14,088 bases of DNA from NCBI GenBank assembly GCA_035576205.1, contig DATLWR010000022.1, positions 1 to 14,088 of the forward strand. The letters run 5' to 3'. The stretch's first letter is position 1. Every line of letters starts with the position of its first letter. The DNA is from DATLWR01 sp035576205. GTDB taxonomy: Bacteria; Pseudomonadota; Zetaproteobacteria; Mariprofundales; Mariprofundaceae. The notes below the pieces were generated by a model that was given only the letters and a program-made list of their open reading frames with translations, ran no database searches and had not been told where the DNA came from. Positions 1-6,688 of the stretch are shown here, one piece after another. The position numbers and the translations under genes are program-made.

Positions 1-62
1 TGGCCACCCGGCATCCGCGCGTCAAACAACGACACACCACAATGTGTCATATTGTTTCACGG

Positions 63-79
63 AGCAATCGTTGCGCCCC
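63..79 (-). promoter_or_regulatory. Possible sigma54 (-24/-12) promoter facing left
   Basis: Read on the minus strand, the bases GGGGCGCAACGATTGCT fit the RpoN consensus TGGCAC-N5-TTGCW at most positions. The GG and GC dinucleotides have the required 10-base separation and the TTGCT element is intact; the T before GG and the A of CAC are replaced by G. The AT-rich tract lies just upstream on that strand, where activator or IHF sites would be expected. The gene it would drive lies outside the window, so this is a pattern match only. Confidence 0.22.
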
Positions 80-100
80 AATGGGTGCAATAATTGCCCC
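71..100. repeat. Overlapping, mutually exclusive inverted repeats
   Basis: TTGCGCCC (71-78) pairs with GGGTGCAA (83-90) across a 4-base loop with one G-T wobble. The second arm can instead pair with ATTGCCCC (93-100) across one base, with a bulged T. Neither arm is followed by a T-run on either strand, so it is not a standard terminator. It may be a protein-binding palindrome or an RNA switch in a leader; function unknown. Confidence 0.4.
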
Positions 101-232
101 AATAAAAAATCACATAAAAATAAAACATATTTTGCATTTCAAGGAAAAGAGAAAGTTTTCAATTGGAACAAAAGGTGTAAAAATTGCGCGCAACACAAAA
201 GAGTCACACTTAGCAACAGCCGGGCCGGACCC

Positions 233-268
233 CCGGCGCTTTCGAGCCGCGGCGCGATGAAGCGCCGG
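233..268. repeat. GC-rich inverted repeat (9-bp perfect stem)
   Basis: CCGGCGCTT (233-241) is the exact reverse complement of AAGCGCCGG (260-268). The 18-base loop contains a further palindrome, GCCGCGGC. No T-run follows in either direction, so intrinsic termination is not supported. It lies about 160 bases upstream of the SEC-C gene and could be a leader structure or extragenic palindrome. Confidence 0.45.
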
Positions 269-428
269 CCCCATGCAACAAATCCGACCGCAAACAGCAA
301 TCATCACGCCGTGCGCACCCACCAAACCCGACACTGCGCATTGCGCCTCTCAAGGCAGCTGCTTTGCTTCCCCGCCACGAATCCCTAGTCTGCAGCGTTC
401 AGATCGAATCGAGACAGTGAGGGGACGT

Positions 429-1148
429 GTGAGCCGGAAGATCCAACGCAACGAACCATGCCCATGCGGCAGCGGCAAAAAATACAAGAACTGCTGCATG
501 CAGAAACAGCGTGACAAGAGCATCGAACGCGCCGAACGGCGGGAAGCCATCCAGAAGGCGCTCGGCTGGCTCAGCCATCACAGCCGGCCGCAGATCGACG
601 ACTGGGTCGAGATGGTATGGCTCGACGGCATCGACGATGCCGATCGCCAGGGCATCGCCAGTGCCGATCCCCGTATCCGCGGCATCCACGACATCAACCT
701 GCTGGAGCAACTGGTGGCCGAAGGCAGCTTCGAGAATATGGAGGGCGAGAACCGGCCGCTGCAGATGATCCTTGCCGCCGACGAACTGGCGCTGAACGAC
801 AACCAGCGGAGCTACCTGCAGCAGCTGGCGAAGCGGCCGCTGCGCCTCTACCGGGTAACGGCCTGTGTCCCCGGAGAAAGCTTCACGCTTGAGGAATCTC
901 CGCAAAGCAAGAAATCCGAACCGGTCACCATCGAGGACAAATGGGCCAGCCGCATGTTCGAGATCGGCGACACGATCGGACTGCGCCTGATGCAATCCGA
1001 TACAGAGTGGGAAACCTCCGGCGCCATCTACCACATTCCCTATGAGTATGTGGAAGAACTGCAGGCGGAGCTGAAAAAGGCCAAGGCGGCCGATTTCAGC
1101 CGGACGCTGACCCACTACTGGCTGAAGCTCGTTGCAGCCCACGCCTAA
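429..1148 (+). CDS. SEC-C zinc-motif protein of unknown function
   Basis: A 239-residue protein whose N-terminus carries a SEC-C metal-binding motif: P10-C11-P12-C13-G14-S15-G16, K17-K18-Y19-K20, N21-C22-C23. This Cys pattern binds zinc in SecA, YchJ and YecA-like proteins, where it mediates protein contacts; in SecA it sits at the C-terminus, here at the N-terminus. A basic, probably helical linker follows. The later part (about residues 135-200, including RLYRVTACVPGESF and a segment around the SGAIYHIP motif) resembles a beta-rich domain seen in other SEC-C proteins, but I cannot name its function. The GTG start at 429 follows GAGGGG at 419-424, a good Shine-Dalgarno at short spacing. An in-frame ATG at 273 would add 52 residues of non-conserved, low-quality sequence and is not preferred. 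The TPR-sulfotransferase follows 48 bases later on the same strand and may be co-transcribed. Confidence 0.82.
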   Translation: MSRKIQRNEPCPCGSGKKYKNCCMQKQRDKSIERAERREAIQKALGWLSHHSRPQIDDWVEMVWLDGIDDADRQGIASADPRIRGIHDINLLEQLVAEGSFENMEGENRPLQMILAADELALNDNQRSYLQQLAKRPLRLYRVTACVPGESFTLEESPQSKKSEPVTIEDKWASRMFEIGDTIGLRLMQSDTEWETSGAIYHIPYEYVEELQAELKKAKAADFSRTLTHYWLKLVAAHA

Positions 1149-1196
1149 ACCATATTCGCATACTCGACCGTTCCGCCCCAGGGAGTGAAGAAACGC

Positions 1197-2921
1197 ATGG
1201 CACGCCTACAACCCAAATTGTCCAACAACAAGAAACGTCAGGTCCAGACGCTTGTGGAACAGGCCAACCTGGCCTGCATGAACGGACGCTTCGACGTCTG
1301 CGAACAGCTATGTCGCAGGATCGAGAGCATGCAACCGGACCATGCCAATGTTGCCAACCTGCGCGGCATCATGTACAGCCAGAGTGGACAGCCGGATGCA
1401 GCGATCCACTGGTTGAAGAAGGCCACGACGGCCGCTCCGAACAGGGGGGAGTTTTTCGTCAACCTCGGCAAAATCTATCTGGACCTCGAACGCTGGCGCG
1501 AAGCAGCCGATAGTTATCGCCAAGCCATCGCGCTGAGCAAGAAATCCCTGCCCATCCAGCTCAACTACTGCAAGGCGCTCGTCGAATCGAGACAATACCA
1601 ACAAGCATTGCCCCTACTGGAAAAGCTGCACAAGCAAAACCCGCGCGACATCAACGTTCTGATGGGGCTGTTTCTGGCCAGCGAACCGCTGGACATGCTT
1701 GAGGAGGCCGAGAGCTACCTGCAGGCCATTTTCGCCATCGATCCAGATCATCCGGAAGCACATGCCAAGATGGGCAAACTGGAGCTGCAACGCGGCCGCC
1801 TGGCCGAAGCCGAAGCCGAAGCCCGGAAGGTACTCTCCATCTTGCCCGACAGCGCCAGGGCCTACGACATCCTGACCTTTGTCAAAAAATATCAGGATCC
1901 GGACGATCCAGACGTCGCCGGCATGATTCGCCTGTACGAACAGAGCGTGCCGGACACCAAGGACCGGCAGGCGATGTGCTTCATGCTCGGCAAGGTGATG
2001 GAACAGCTCGGGCAATACGACCGCGCTTTCGAATTGCTCTCCGAGGGCAACGCCATTCGCCACAAAAAGAGCATGTACGACCCGGACGCTGAGCTGTCTC
2101 ATATGGAAGAGATCATGGCAGCCTATACGCCGGAGGTGTTTGTGCACGCCAGCGCGCTGGATGACGAAACACCCATCTTCATCGTCGGCATGCCGCGCTG
2201 CGGTAGCACGCTGACCGAGCAGATCCTGGCTGCACATCCGGACGTGGCCAGCCGCGGCGAGTGCGACATTTTCGAGCGCCAGGTGCTCTCCACCCTCCAC
2301 AGCGATGACAACCCGCTGACCCTGGAGCGGCTGACCGCTTTCACACCCGCGCAGTGGGAAGAGGTCGGCCGAATGTATGTGGAGAAGCTCAGGGATGGCG
2401 ACACCGCAGCCCTGCGCATCACCGACAAGACGCTGACCAGCATCCGCGAGATTGGCGCCATCCACTGTGCCATGCCGAAGGCCAAGATCGTACATGTGCG
2501 CCGCCACCCGCTCGATAACTGCCTGTCGATCTTCAAGCAGGATCTGCAAGGCTTCCTGTTCGACTACGGCTACAACCTCGGCGAACTGGGCTACTACTAC
2601 CGCATGTATCTCAAGCTGATGCAGCACTGGCGCAACGTGCTGCCGAAAGGTGCGATGTACGAGCTGAATTACGAACGGCTGGTCGCCAACCAGGAAGAGG
2701 AGACCCGCAAGCTGCTCGACTACTGCGGCCTGCCGTGGAACGACCGGTGCCTACAGTTCAACAAGACGAATAACGTTGTCCGCACGGCCAGCGTAGCGCA
2801 GGTACGGCGTGGCATGTACACCGACTCGATGGCCGCCTGGAAGCGTTACGAGAAGCACCTCGCACCACTGATCCGCATCCTTGGCCCCGAGTACAGCACC
2901 GACTACAAGGTGGGTGGCTGA
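1197..2921 (+). CDS. TPR-repeat sulfotransferase family protein
   Basis: A 574-residue two-part protein. Residues about 15-285 are helical tetratricopeptide repeats (AHAKMGKLELQRGRLAEAEA is a clear unit). Residues about 320-565 form a PAPS-dependent sulfotransferase domain of the Sulfotransfer_3 type. The 5'-phosphosulfate loop reads IFIVGMPRCGSTLTEQ, with P333-R-C-G-S-T338. The 3'-phosphate motif is KIVHVRRHPLDNCLSIF, with Arg435/Arg436 and Ser444. No signal peptide or membrane segment is seen, so it is probably cytoplasmic. The acceptor is unknown; in this family the TPR part is thought to bind a protein or peptide substrate, but this is inference. Start: ATG at 1197 is preceded by AGGGAG (1180-1185) at a longish spacing. 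A GTG at 1185 would add four residues but overlaps that motif. It sits between the SEC-C gene and gshA on one strand. Sulfotransferase identity is firm; the biological role is not. Confidence 0.87.
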   Translation: MARLQPKLSNNKKRQVQTLVEQANLACMNGRFDVCEQLCRRIESMQPDHANVANLRGIMYSQSGQPDAAIHWLKKATTAAPNRGEFFVNLGKIYLDLERWREAADSYRQAIALSKKSLPIQLNYCKALVESRQYQQALPLLEKLHKQNPRDINVLMGLFLASEPLDMLEEAESYLQAIFAIDPDHPEAHAKMGKLELQRGRLAEAEAEARKVLSILPDSARAYDILTFVKKYQDPDDPDVAGMIRLYEQSVPDTKDRQAMCFMLGKVMEQLGQYDRAFELLSEGNAIRHKKSMYDPDAELSHMEEIMAAYTPEVFVHASALDDETPIFIVGMPRCGSTLTEQILAAHPDVASRGECDIFERQVLSTLHSDDNPLTLERLTAFTPAQWEEVGRMYVEKLRDGDTAALRITDKTLTSIREIGAIHCAMPKAKIVHVRRHPLDNCLSIFKQDLQGFLFDYGYNLGELGYYYRMYLKLMQHWRNVLPKGAMYELNYERLVANQEEETRKLLDYCGLPWNDRCLQFNKTNNVVRTASVAQVRRGMYTDSMAAWKRYEKHLAPLIRILGPEYSTDYKVGG

Positions 2922-2977
2922 CGCCCGGACCATCGACGAACTCGCCAGCCAGCAACACCGCAGACTAGAGTAGCAAC

Positions 2978-4321
2978 ATGCAGCAACCCCTTACCGAAGC
3001 GGAGCTTGCCGGATGGTTCGCCGCCGGCTGCAAGCCGCGCGAACAATGGCGCATCGGCACCGAGCACGAGAAGATCGGCTTCTGCCTCGATACGCTTAAA
3101 CCCATCCCCTACGAGGGCGAACGCAGCATCCACCGCCTGCTCGCCATGCTGGAGGAGCTCGGCTGGCAGGCGGAGATCGAAGATGGCCATCCGATCGCAC
3201 TCACCCGGGGGGCTGCCGCAATCACGCTGGAGCCGGGCGGCCAGCTCGAGCTCTCCGGTGCACCGCTCGCCTCCGTCCACGAAACCTGCATCGAGACCAC
3301 CGAGCATCTCAGGCTGCTGAAGAAGATCACCGACGAGCTGCGCATCGGCTTCCTCGGCCTGGGCTTCCAGCCGAAATGGCGGCGCGACGATATCCCCTGG
3401 ATGCCGAAGGAGCGCTATGCGGTCATGCGCCGTCACATGCCGAAGGTGGGCGGCAAGGGACTGGACATGATGCTGCGTACCGCCACGGTGCAGGCCAACC
3501 TCGATTTCGCTTCGGAGGCCGACATGGTCCGCAAGATGCGGGTCGGCCTCTGTCTGCAACCCGTCGTGACCGCCCTCTACGCGGCGAGCCCCTTTGTCGA
3601 CGGCAAGCCGACGGGATTGTTGTCCAACCGTGCCGCCTGCTGGCTCGACACCGACCCGGCGCGCACCGGTGTGCCGGCCTGCGCCTTTCATGACGATTTC
3701 GGTTTCGCGAGTTACACCGACTGGCTGCTCGACGTGCCGATGTACTTCATCAAGCGGGGAGGCCACTACGTCGACTGCACCGGCGAGAGCTTCCGAACTT
3801 TCATGCAGGGCAAACTGCCGCAGGCGCCGGGCGAATACCCGACCCTCGCCGACTGGGAACTGCATGCCTCCACCGCCTTCCCCGAGGTGCGCCTGAAGCG
3901 CTATCTGGAGATGCGCGGCGCCGATGCCGGACCGTGGCCGTGGATCTGCTCGCTGCCGGCCCTGTGGAAGGGGCTGCTGTACGACGAGGCTTCGCTGCAA
4001 CAAGCCTGGGATATGGTTGCTGACTGGACGCATGCCGAGGTCGAGGAGCTACGGAGATCGGTACCGCGCACCGCCCTGGCCACACCGTTCCGCGACACGA
4101 CAGTGCTGAAGCTGTGCGGGCAGATGCTGGAGATTTCGAAGGCTGGCCTTACTCGCCAGAACCTGCGCAATGCCGACGGCGAAACCGAGGCCCGCTTCCT
4201 GGCACCGCTGTTCCACGCCATGGAGAGCGGCCAGACGCAGGCCGAGCGCTGGCTCGCCGCCTACCACGACCACTGGCACGAGAGCATCGACCGCATCTTC
4301 CTCGAGGCAATTCATCCCTAA
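2978..4321 (+). CDS. gshA: Glutamate-cysteine ligase, class II (plant/proteobacterial type)
   Basis: Joins L-glutamate and L-cysteine with ATP to give gamma-glutamylcysteine, the first and limiting step of glutathione synthesis, in the cytoplasm. The 447-residue length matches the class II family (about 450), unlike E. coli GshA, which belongs to a different class. Hallmarks are GCKPREQWRIGTEHEKIGF at residues 17-35, with the catalytic/metal-binding Glu-His-Glu, then EPGGQLELSGAP (84-95), the region from MPKVGGKGLDMM to ATVQANLDF, and RGADAGPWPWICSLPALWKG in the C-terminal third. The ATG at 2978 has only a weak AGAG upstream but is where family members begin. No gshB lies in the window. The gene lies 56 bases after the sulfotransferase gene. 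Just across the convergent boundary is a VOC/glyoxalase-fold gene, an enzyme class that often uses glutathione; the link is suggestive only. Confidence 0.93.
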   Translation: MQQPLTEAELAGWFAAGCKPREQWRIGTEHEKIGFCLDTLKPIPYEGERSIHRLLAMLEELGWQAEIEDGHPIALTRGAAAITLEPGGQLELSGAPLASVHETCIETTEHLRLLKKITDELRIGFLGLGFQPKWRRDDIPWMPKERYAVMRRHMPKVGGKGLDMMLRTATVQANLDFASEADMVRKMRVGLCLQPVVTALYAASPFVDGKPTGLLSNRAACWLDTDPARTGVPACAFHDDFGFASYTDWLLDVPMYFIKRGGHYVDCTGESFRTFMQGKLPQAPGEYPTLADWELHASTAFPEVRLKRYLEMRGADAGPWPWICSLPALWKGLLYDEASLQQAWDMVADWTHAEVEELRRSVPRTALATPFRDTTVLKLCGQMLEISKAGLTRQNLRNADGETEARFLAPLFHAMESGQTQAERWLAAYHDHWHESIDRIFLEAIHP

Positions 4322-4329
4322 ACCAATCT

Positions 4330-4368
4330 AATCAAAACAAAGCCACCCGCCCAAGGATGGGCGGCTTT
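4330..4368 (-). terminator. Intrinsic terminator for mak-VOC operon
   Basis: On the minus strand AAAG-CCGCCCA, a 4-base loop and TGGGCGG-(4-base bulge)-CTTT form a stem, followed by the T-rich tail GTTTTGATTAGATT. Read on the plus strand the stem is followed by AGTGAGCG, so it is a poor terminator for gshA. It lies about 70-100 bases beyond the VOC stop codon. Confidence 0.6.
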
Positions 4369-4437
4369 AGTGAGCGAAGCAGGGCCTGTACCTGCGGAGC
4401 GATCAAGGCCGAAGGCAGGAGCTCTGAGGCCGTATGC
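4369..4437 (-). repeat. Structured intergenic element after the VOC gene
   Basis: This 69-base stretch has several nested inverted repeats: GCAGG-(7 bases)-CCTGC on the plus strand, CCTGC...GCAGG on the other, and GGCC/GGCC pairs around CTTCGG-type tetraloops. With the terminator stem it forms a continuously structured 3' untranslated region. It looks like an extragenic palindromic element, but no second copy is visible in this window. Confidence 0.35.
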
Positions 4438-4797
4438 CTAAATTTCCATCAGTTCGATGGCATTACCGTCCGGGTCGCGGCAGAAAAGGGCCGCGCGGCC
4501 GGATTTGCTCAGGGTATAATCCACACCGGCTGCATCCAGCCGCCCCCGGATCGCCGCCAGATCGTCAACACCGAGTGCGATGTGCCGGTCGCGGCCGCCG
4601 TGCGCCGGCAGTTCGCAGCCGGCATAGGGGTTGTCGAGCTGCATCAGGTGAATCTGCCGCTCGCCGTCCAGCGCATAGAAGATGCCGGGGAACCCAAGCT
4701 CCGGGCGCGGCGCCCGCACAAGCCCCAGCACCTCCTCGTAGAAAGTGGCCGAGCGTTCGAGATCGGCGACCAGCAGCCCCACATGCATCAGCTTCAT
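4438..4797 (-). CDS. VOC-superfamily (glyoxalase/fosfomycin-resistance fold) protein
   Basis: A 119-residue single VOC module with two beta-alpha-beta-beta-beta halves: MKLMHVGLLVADLERSATFY at the start and RHIALGVDDLAAIRGRL from residue 71. Likely metal ligands are His5, His50 (in RQIHLMQL), His72 and Glu115 (in DPDGNAIELMEI), the usual H/(H or E)/H/E placement. Relatives include glyoxalase I, FosA/FosB and extradiol dioxygenases; the substrate cannot be read from sequence. The ATG at 4797 overlaps the mak stop as ATGA, and GGGGAAA inside the mak end acts as ribosome-binding site, so translation is probably coupled. The reading frame stays open much farther upstream, but that part is antiparallel-frame shadow of mak. 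Detoxification of a reactive sugar-derived aldehyde would fit its pairing with a sugar kinase; this is inference. Confidence 0.85.
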   Translation of the reverse strand: MKLMHVGLLVADLERSATFYEEVLGLVRAPRPELGFPGIFYALDGERQIHLMQLDNPYAGCELPAHGGRDRHIALGVDDLAAIRGRLDAAGVDYTLSKSGRAALFCRDPDGNAIELMEI

Positions 4798-5708
4798 TCG
4801 TTTCCCCATAGCCAGGCCGCACCGCGCACACCCGACGAGTCGCCGTGCCGGTTCGGCAGTAGCCTTGTGCGCACCTCGTCGGAGAAGACCCATTCGCCCC
4901 ACAACTGCGGCACCACCTCGTACAGCATACCGATATTCGCCACCCCGCCGCCCAGCACGATGGCCTCCGGGTCGAGGATGTTGATCACCTGCGCAAACGC
5001 CCGTGCCAGCCGCTGCGTGTAGCGCTCCAGCGTCGCACAGCAGGCGATATCTCCTTGCGCCGCCCGCGCCGCGATCTCGTCGCCCGGGAGTTCCATCCCC
5101 GTTACGCGCCGGTGATCGGCGCTCATGCCGGAGCCTGAGAGCCAGGTCTCCACACAACCGTGCCGGCCGCAGTAACAGGCCGGGCCGGGCAGTTCTTCCG
5201 GCTGCGGCCATGGCAAGGCATTGTGCCCCCACTCGCCGGCAATGCGGTTCACCCCCTCCAGCAGCTGCCCGCGCACGACGATGCCGCCACCGACGCCGGT
5301 GCCGAGGATGACGCCGAACACCGTGCTCGCTCCCCGCCCGGCGCCGTCCGTCGCCTCGGAAAGCGCGAAGCAGTCGGCATCGTTGGCGATGCGCACGTCG
5401 CGCGCCAGCAGCCGCTCGACATCCTCCTTCAGCGGTTTGCCGTTCAGGCATGTGGAGTTGCAGTTCTTCATACGGCCGGTTTTCTGCGAGATCGCCCCCG
5501 GCGTTCCCAGCCCCACCGATGCACGTGCCCCGAGCTTCGCTTCGGCCTCACGCACCAGCGCCTCGATCAGTTGCAAGGTGGCCGCATAATCGCCACCCGG
5601 CGTCGGCCGTCGCAACCGCAACCGCTCATAACCCGCGGCATCGAGCGCGATCAGCTCGGTCTTGGTGCCGCCGAGATCGATGCCGATGCGAATAGTTTCT
5701 GCCGTCAT
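4794..5708 (-). CDS. mak: Fructokinase / manno(fructo)kinase, ROK family
   Basis: A 304-residue ROK kinase, ATP-dependent, phosphorylating a free hexose (fructose, possibly mannose) at C6. It has the phosphate-binding loop IGIDLGGTKTE (residues 8-18), catalytic Asp110 in the IANDAD motif, the second nucleotide motif FGVILGTGVGGG (131-142), and a zinc site from His162 (GEWGHN) with Cys178, Cys180 and Cys185 (CYCGRHGCVE). The ending HGDSSGVRGAAWLW and the GEWGHNALPW segment closely match E. coli Mak (302 residues) from memory, better than NagK, so fructokinase is preferred over N-acetylglucosamine kinase. The ATG at 5708 agrees with the family N-terminus but has no good Shine-Dalgarno. An ATG at 5768 would add 20 atypical residues. 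It is divergent from folD and overlaps the VOC gene by 4 bases. Confidence 0.88.
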   Translation of the reverse strand: MTAETIRIGIDLGGTKTELIALDAAGYERLRLRRPTPGGDYAATLQLIEALVREAEAKLGARASVGLGTPGAISQKTGRMKNCNSTCLNGKPLKEDVERLLARDVRIANDADCFALSEATDGAGRGASTVFGVILGTGVGGGIVVRGQLLEGVNRIAGEWGHNALPWPQPEELPGPACYCGRHGCVETWLSGSGMSADHRRVTGMELPGDEIAARAAQGDIACCATLERYTQRLARAFAQVINILDPEAIVLGGGVANIGMLYEVVPQLWGEWVFSDEVRTRLLPNRHGDSSGVRGAAWLWGNE

Positions 5709-5805
5709 GCGAATGAAGATCGCAGCTCGCTGCAGCCGCCGCAACCACCTGCATGACAAGGTTTTCATTTACGATGGCCGGGCCGGTTGCCAGAATCCAT
5801 GCTCC
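5709..5805. promoter_or_regulatory. Divergent intergenic region, mak / folD
   Basis: These 97 bases must hold, or lie between, promoters for the leftward mak-VOC pair and the rightward folD-gcv operon. The centre (about 5755-5775, GACAAGGTTTTCATTTACG) is AT-richer than its surroundings. I could not find a convincing -35/-10 pair with correct spacing. Nothing like the conserved tandem glycine riboswitch architecture is recognisable, and the space is too short for a two-aptamer glycine riboswitch. Confidence 0.4.
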
Positions 5806-6687
5806 ATGAATACAGCTGCAGCAAAGATACTCGATGGCAAGGCACTGGCCGAACGCATGCGTGCGCAAATGCAGGCGGAAGTCGCCGAACTGGCCCGCAA
5901 ACACGGCCGCGCGCCGGGGCTGGCCGTCATCCTGGTCGGCAATGATCCGGCATCCGAAATATACGTGCGCAATAAAAAGCGTGGCTGCGAAAATGTCGGC
6001 ATTGCCTCGTTTTCGCACGAGCTGCCGGCCGAAACCACCCAGCAGCACCTGCTCGGCCTGATCGGTGAACTGAACGCCGATCCGAAGGTTGATGGCATTC
6101 TCGTGCAGCTGCCGGTACCGGCGCACATCAACCCGGAATCGATCATCGAGGCGATCGTTCCCAACAAGGATGTCGACGGCTTCCACCCGTACAACATCGG
6201 ACGCCTCGCCGCCCGCAAACCGGCACTGCGTTCCTGCACCCCCTACGGCTGCATGAAGCTGATCGAGGAGACCGGAGAAGACCTCTACGGCAAGGAGTGT
6301 GTCGTCGTCGGCGCTTCCAATATCGTCGGCCGCCCCATGGCCATGGAGCTGCTGCTTGCCGGCGCCACCGTCACCGTCACCCACCGCTTCACGAAGGACC
6401 TGAAGAGCCATGTCGAGCGCGCCGACATCGTCGTTGCCGCTGCCGGCAAGGCCGGACTGGTGAAGGGCGAATGGATCAAACCGGGGGCCATCGTCGTCGA
6501 TGTCGGCATGAACCGCCTGCCGGACGGCCGGCTTGCCGGCGACGTCGAATACGATACGGCCGCACAACGTGCCGGCTGGATCACCCCCGTGCCGGGCGGT
6601 GTCGGACCGATGACCATCACCATGCTGCTGGCCAACACCATCCAGGCGTTCCGCGCCCATGTCGGCGACGACGCCAAAGAGGAATAA
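5806..6687 (+). CDS. folD: Bifunctional methylene-THF dehydrogenase / methenyl-THF cyclohydrolase
   Basis: Cytoplasmic enzyme that oxidises 5,10-methylene-tetrahydrofolate with NADP+ and hydrolyses the methenyl product to 10-formyl-tetrahydrofolate, feeding purine and formyl-Met-tRNA synthesis. The 293 residues align along the whole E. coli FolD (about 288). Active-site residues visible are Tyr53 and Lys57 (EIYVRNKKRGC), Gln101 (DGILVQLPVP) and Asp124 (KDVDGFHPYNIGRL). The dinucleotide-binding part has VVVGASNIVGRPMAMELL and the C-terminal TPVPGGVGPMTITML signature is intact. The ATG at 5806 matches the family N-terminus; no strong Shine-Dalgarno is seen. The stop is separated from the gcvT start by one base, so folD is the first gene of the glycine-cleavage operon. 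That placement makes sense because GcvT produces FolD's substrate. Confidence 0.96.
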   Translation: MNTAAAKILDGKALAERMRAQMQAEVAELARKHGRAPGLAVILVGNDPASEIYVRNKKRGCENVGIASFSHELPAETTQQHLLGLIGELNADPKVDGILVQLPVPAHINPESIIEAIVPNKDVDGFHPYNIGRLAARKPALRSCTPYGCMKLIEETGEDLYGKECVVVGASNIVGRPMAMELLLAGATVTVTHRFTKDLKSHVERADIVVAAAGKAGLVKGEWIKPGAIVVDVGMNRLPDGRLAGDVEYDTAAQRAGWITPVPGGVGPMTITMLLANTIQAFRAHVGDDAKEE

Positions 6688-6688
6688 G

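Larger units (their letters stand above)
1..428. other. Non-coding upstream region with AT-rich island
   Basis: No convincing gene lies here; the open frames have no recognisable protein features or ribosome-binding sites. Bases about 100-190 are strikingly AT-rich (runs such as AATAAAAAATC and AAAAATAAAACAT) compared with the GC-rich surroundings, as often seen in regulatory DNA. Short inverted repeats occur at 31-48 (GACACA, 6-base loop, TGTGTC), 71-100 and 233-268. The minus strand is open from an ATG at 50 to the left edge, so a divergent gene may start there, but only 16 codons are visible. A weak sigma70-like pair (TTTTCA, 16 bases, TAAAAA, around 155-182) could drive the SEC-C gene; this is a guess. 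Confidence 0.5.

Noticed and set aside
44..388. Possible small plus-strand gene in the leader region
   Set aside because: No ribosome-binding site, no recognisable domain, and composition changes along its length with the AT-rich and GC-rich parts of the non-coding DNA.
273..428. N-terminal extension of the SEC-C protein from an ATG at 273
   Set aside because: The extra 52 residues look like translated non-coding DNA and there is no ribosome-binding site; the GTG at 429 has GAGGGG just upstream and lies directly before the SEC-C motif.
4798..5451. Extended VOC protein of 337 residues on the minus strand
   Set aside because: The added N-terminal part is the alternate frame of mak, Arg/Ala-rich with no family features; the VOC domain begins exactly at the ATG overlapping the mak stop.
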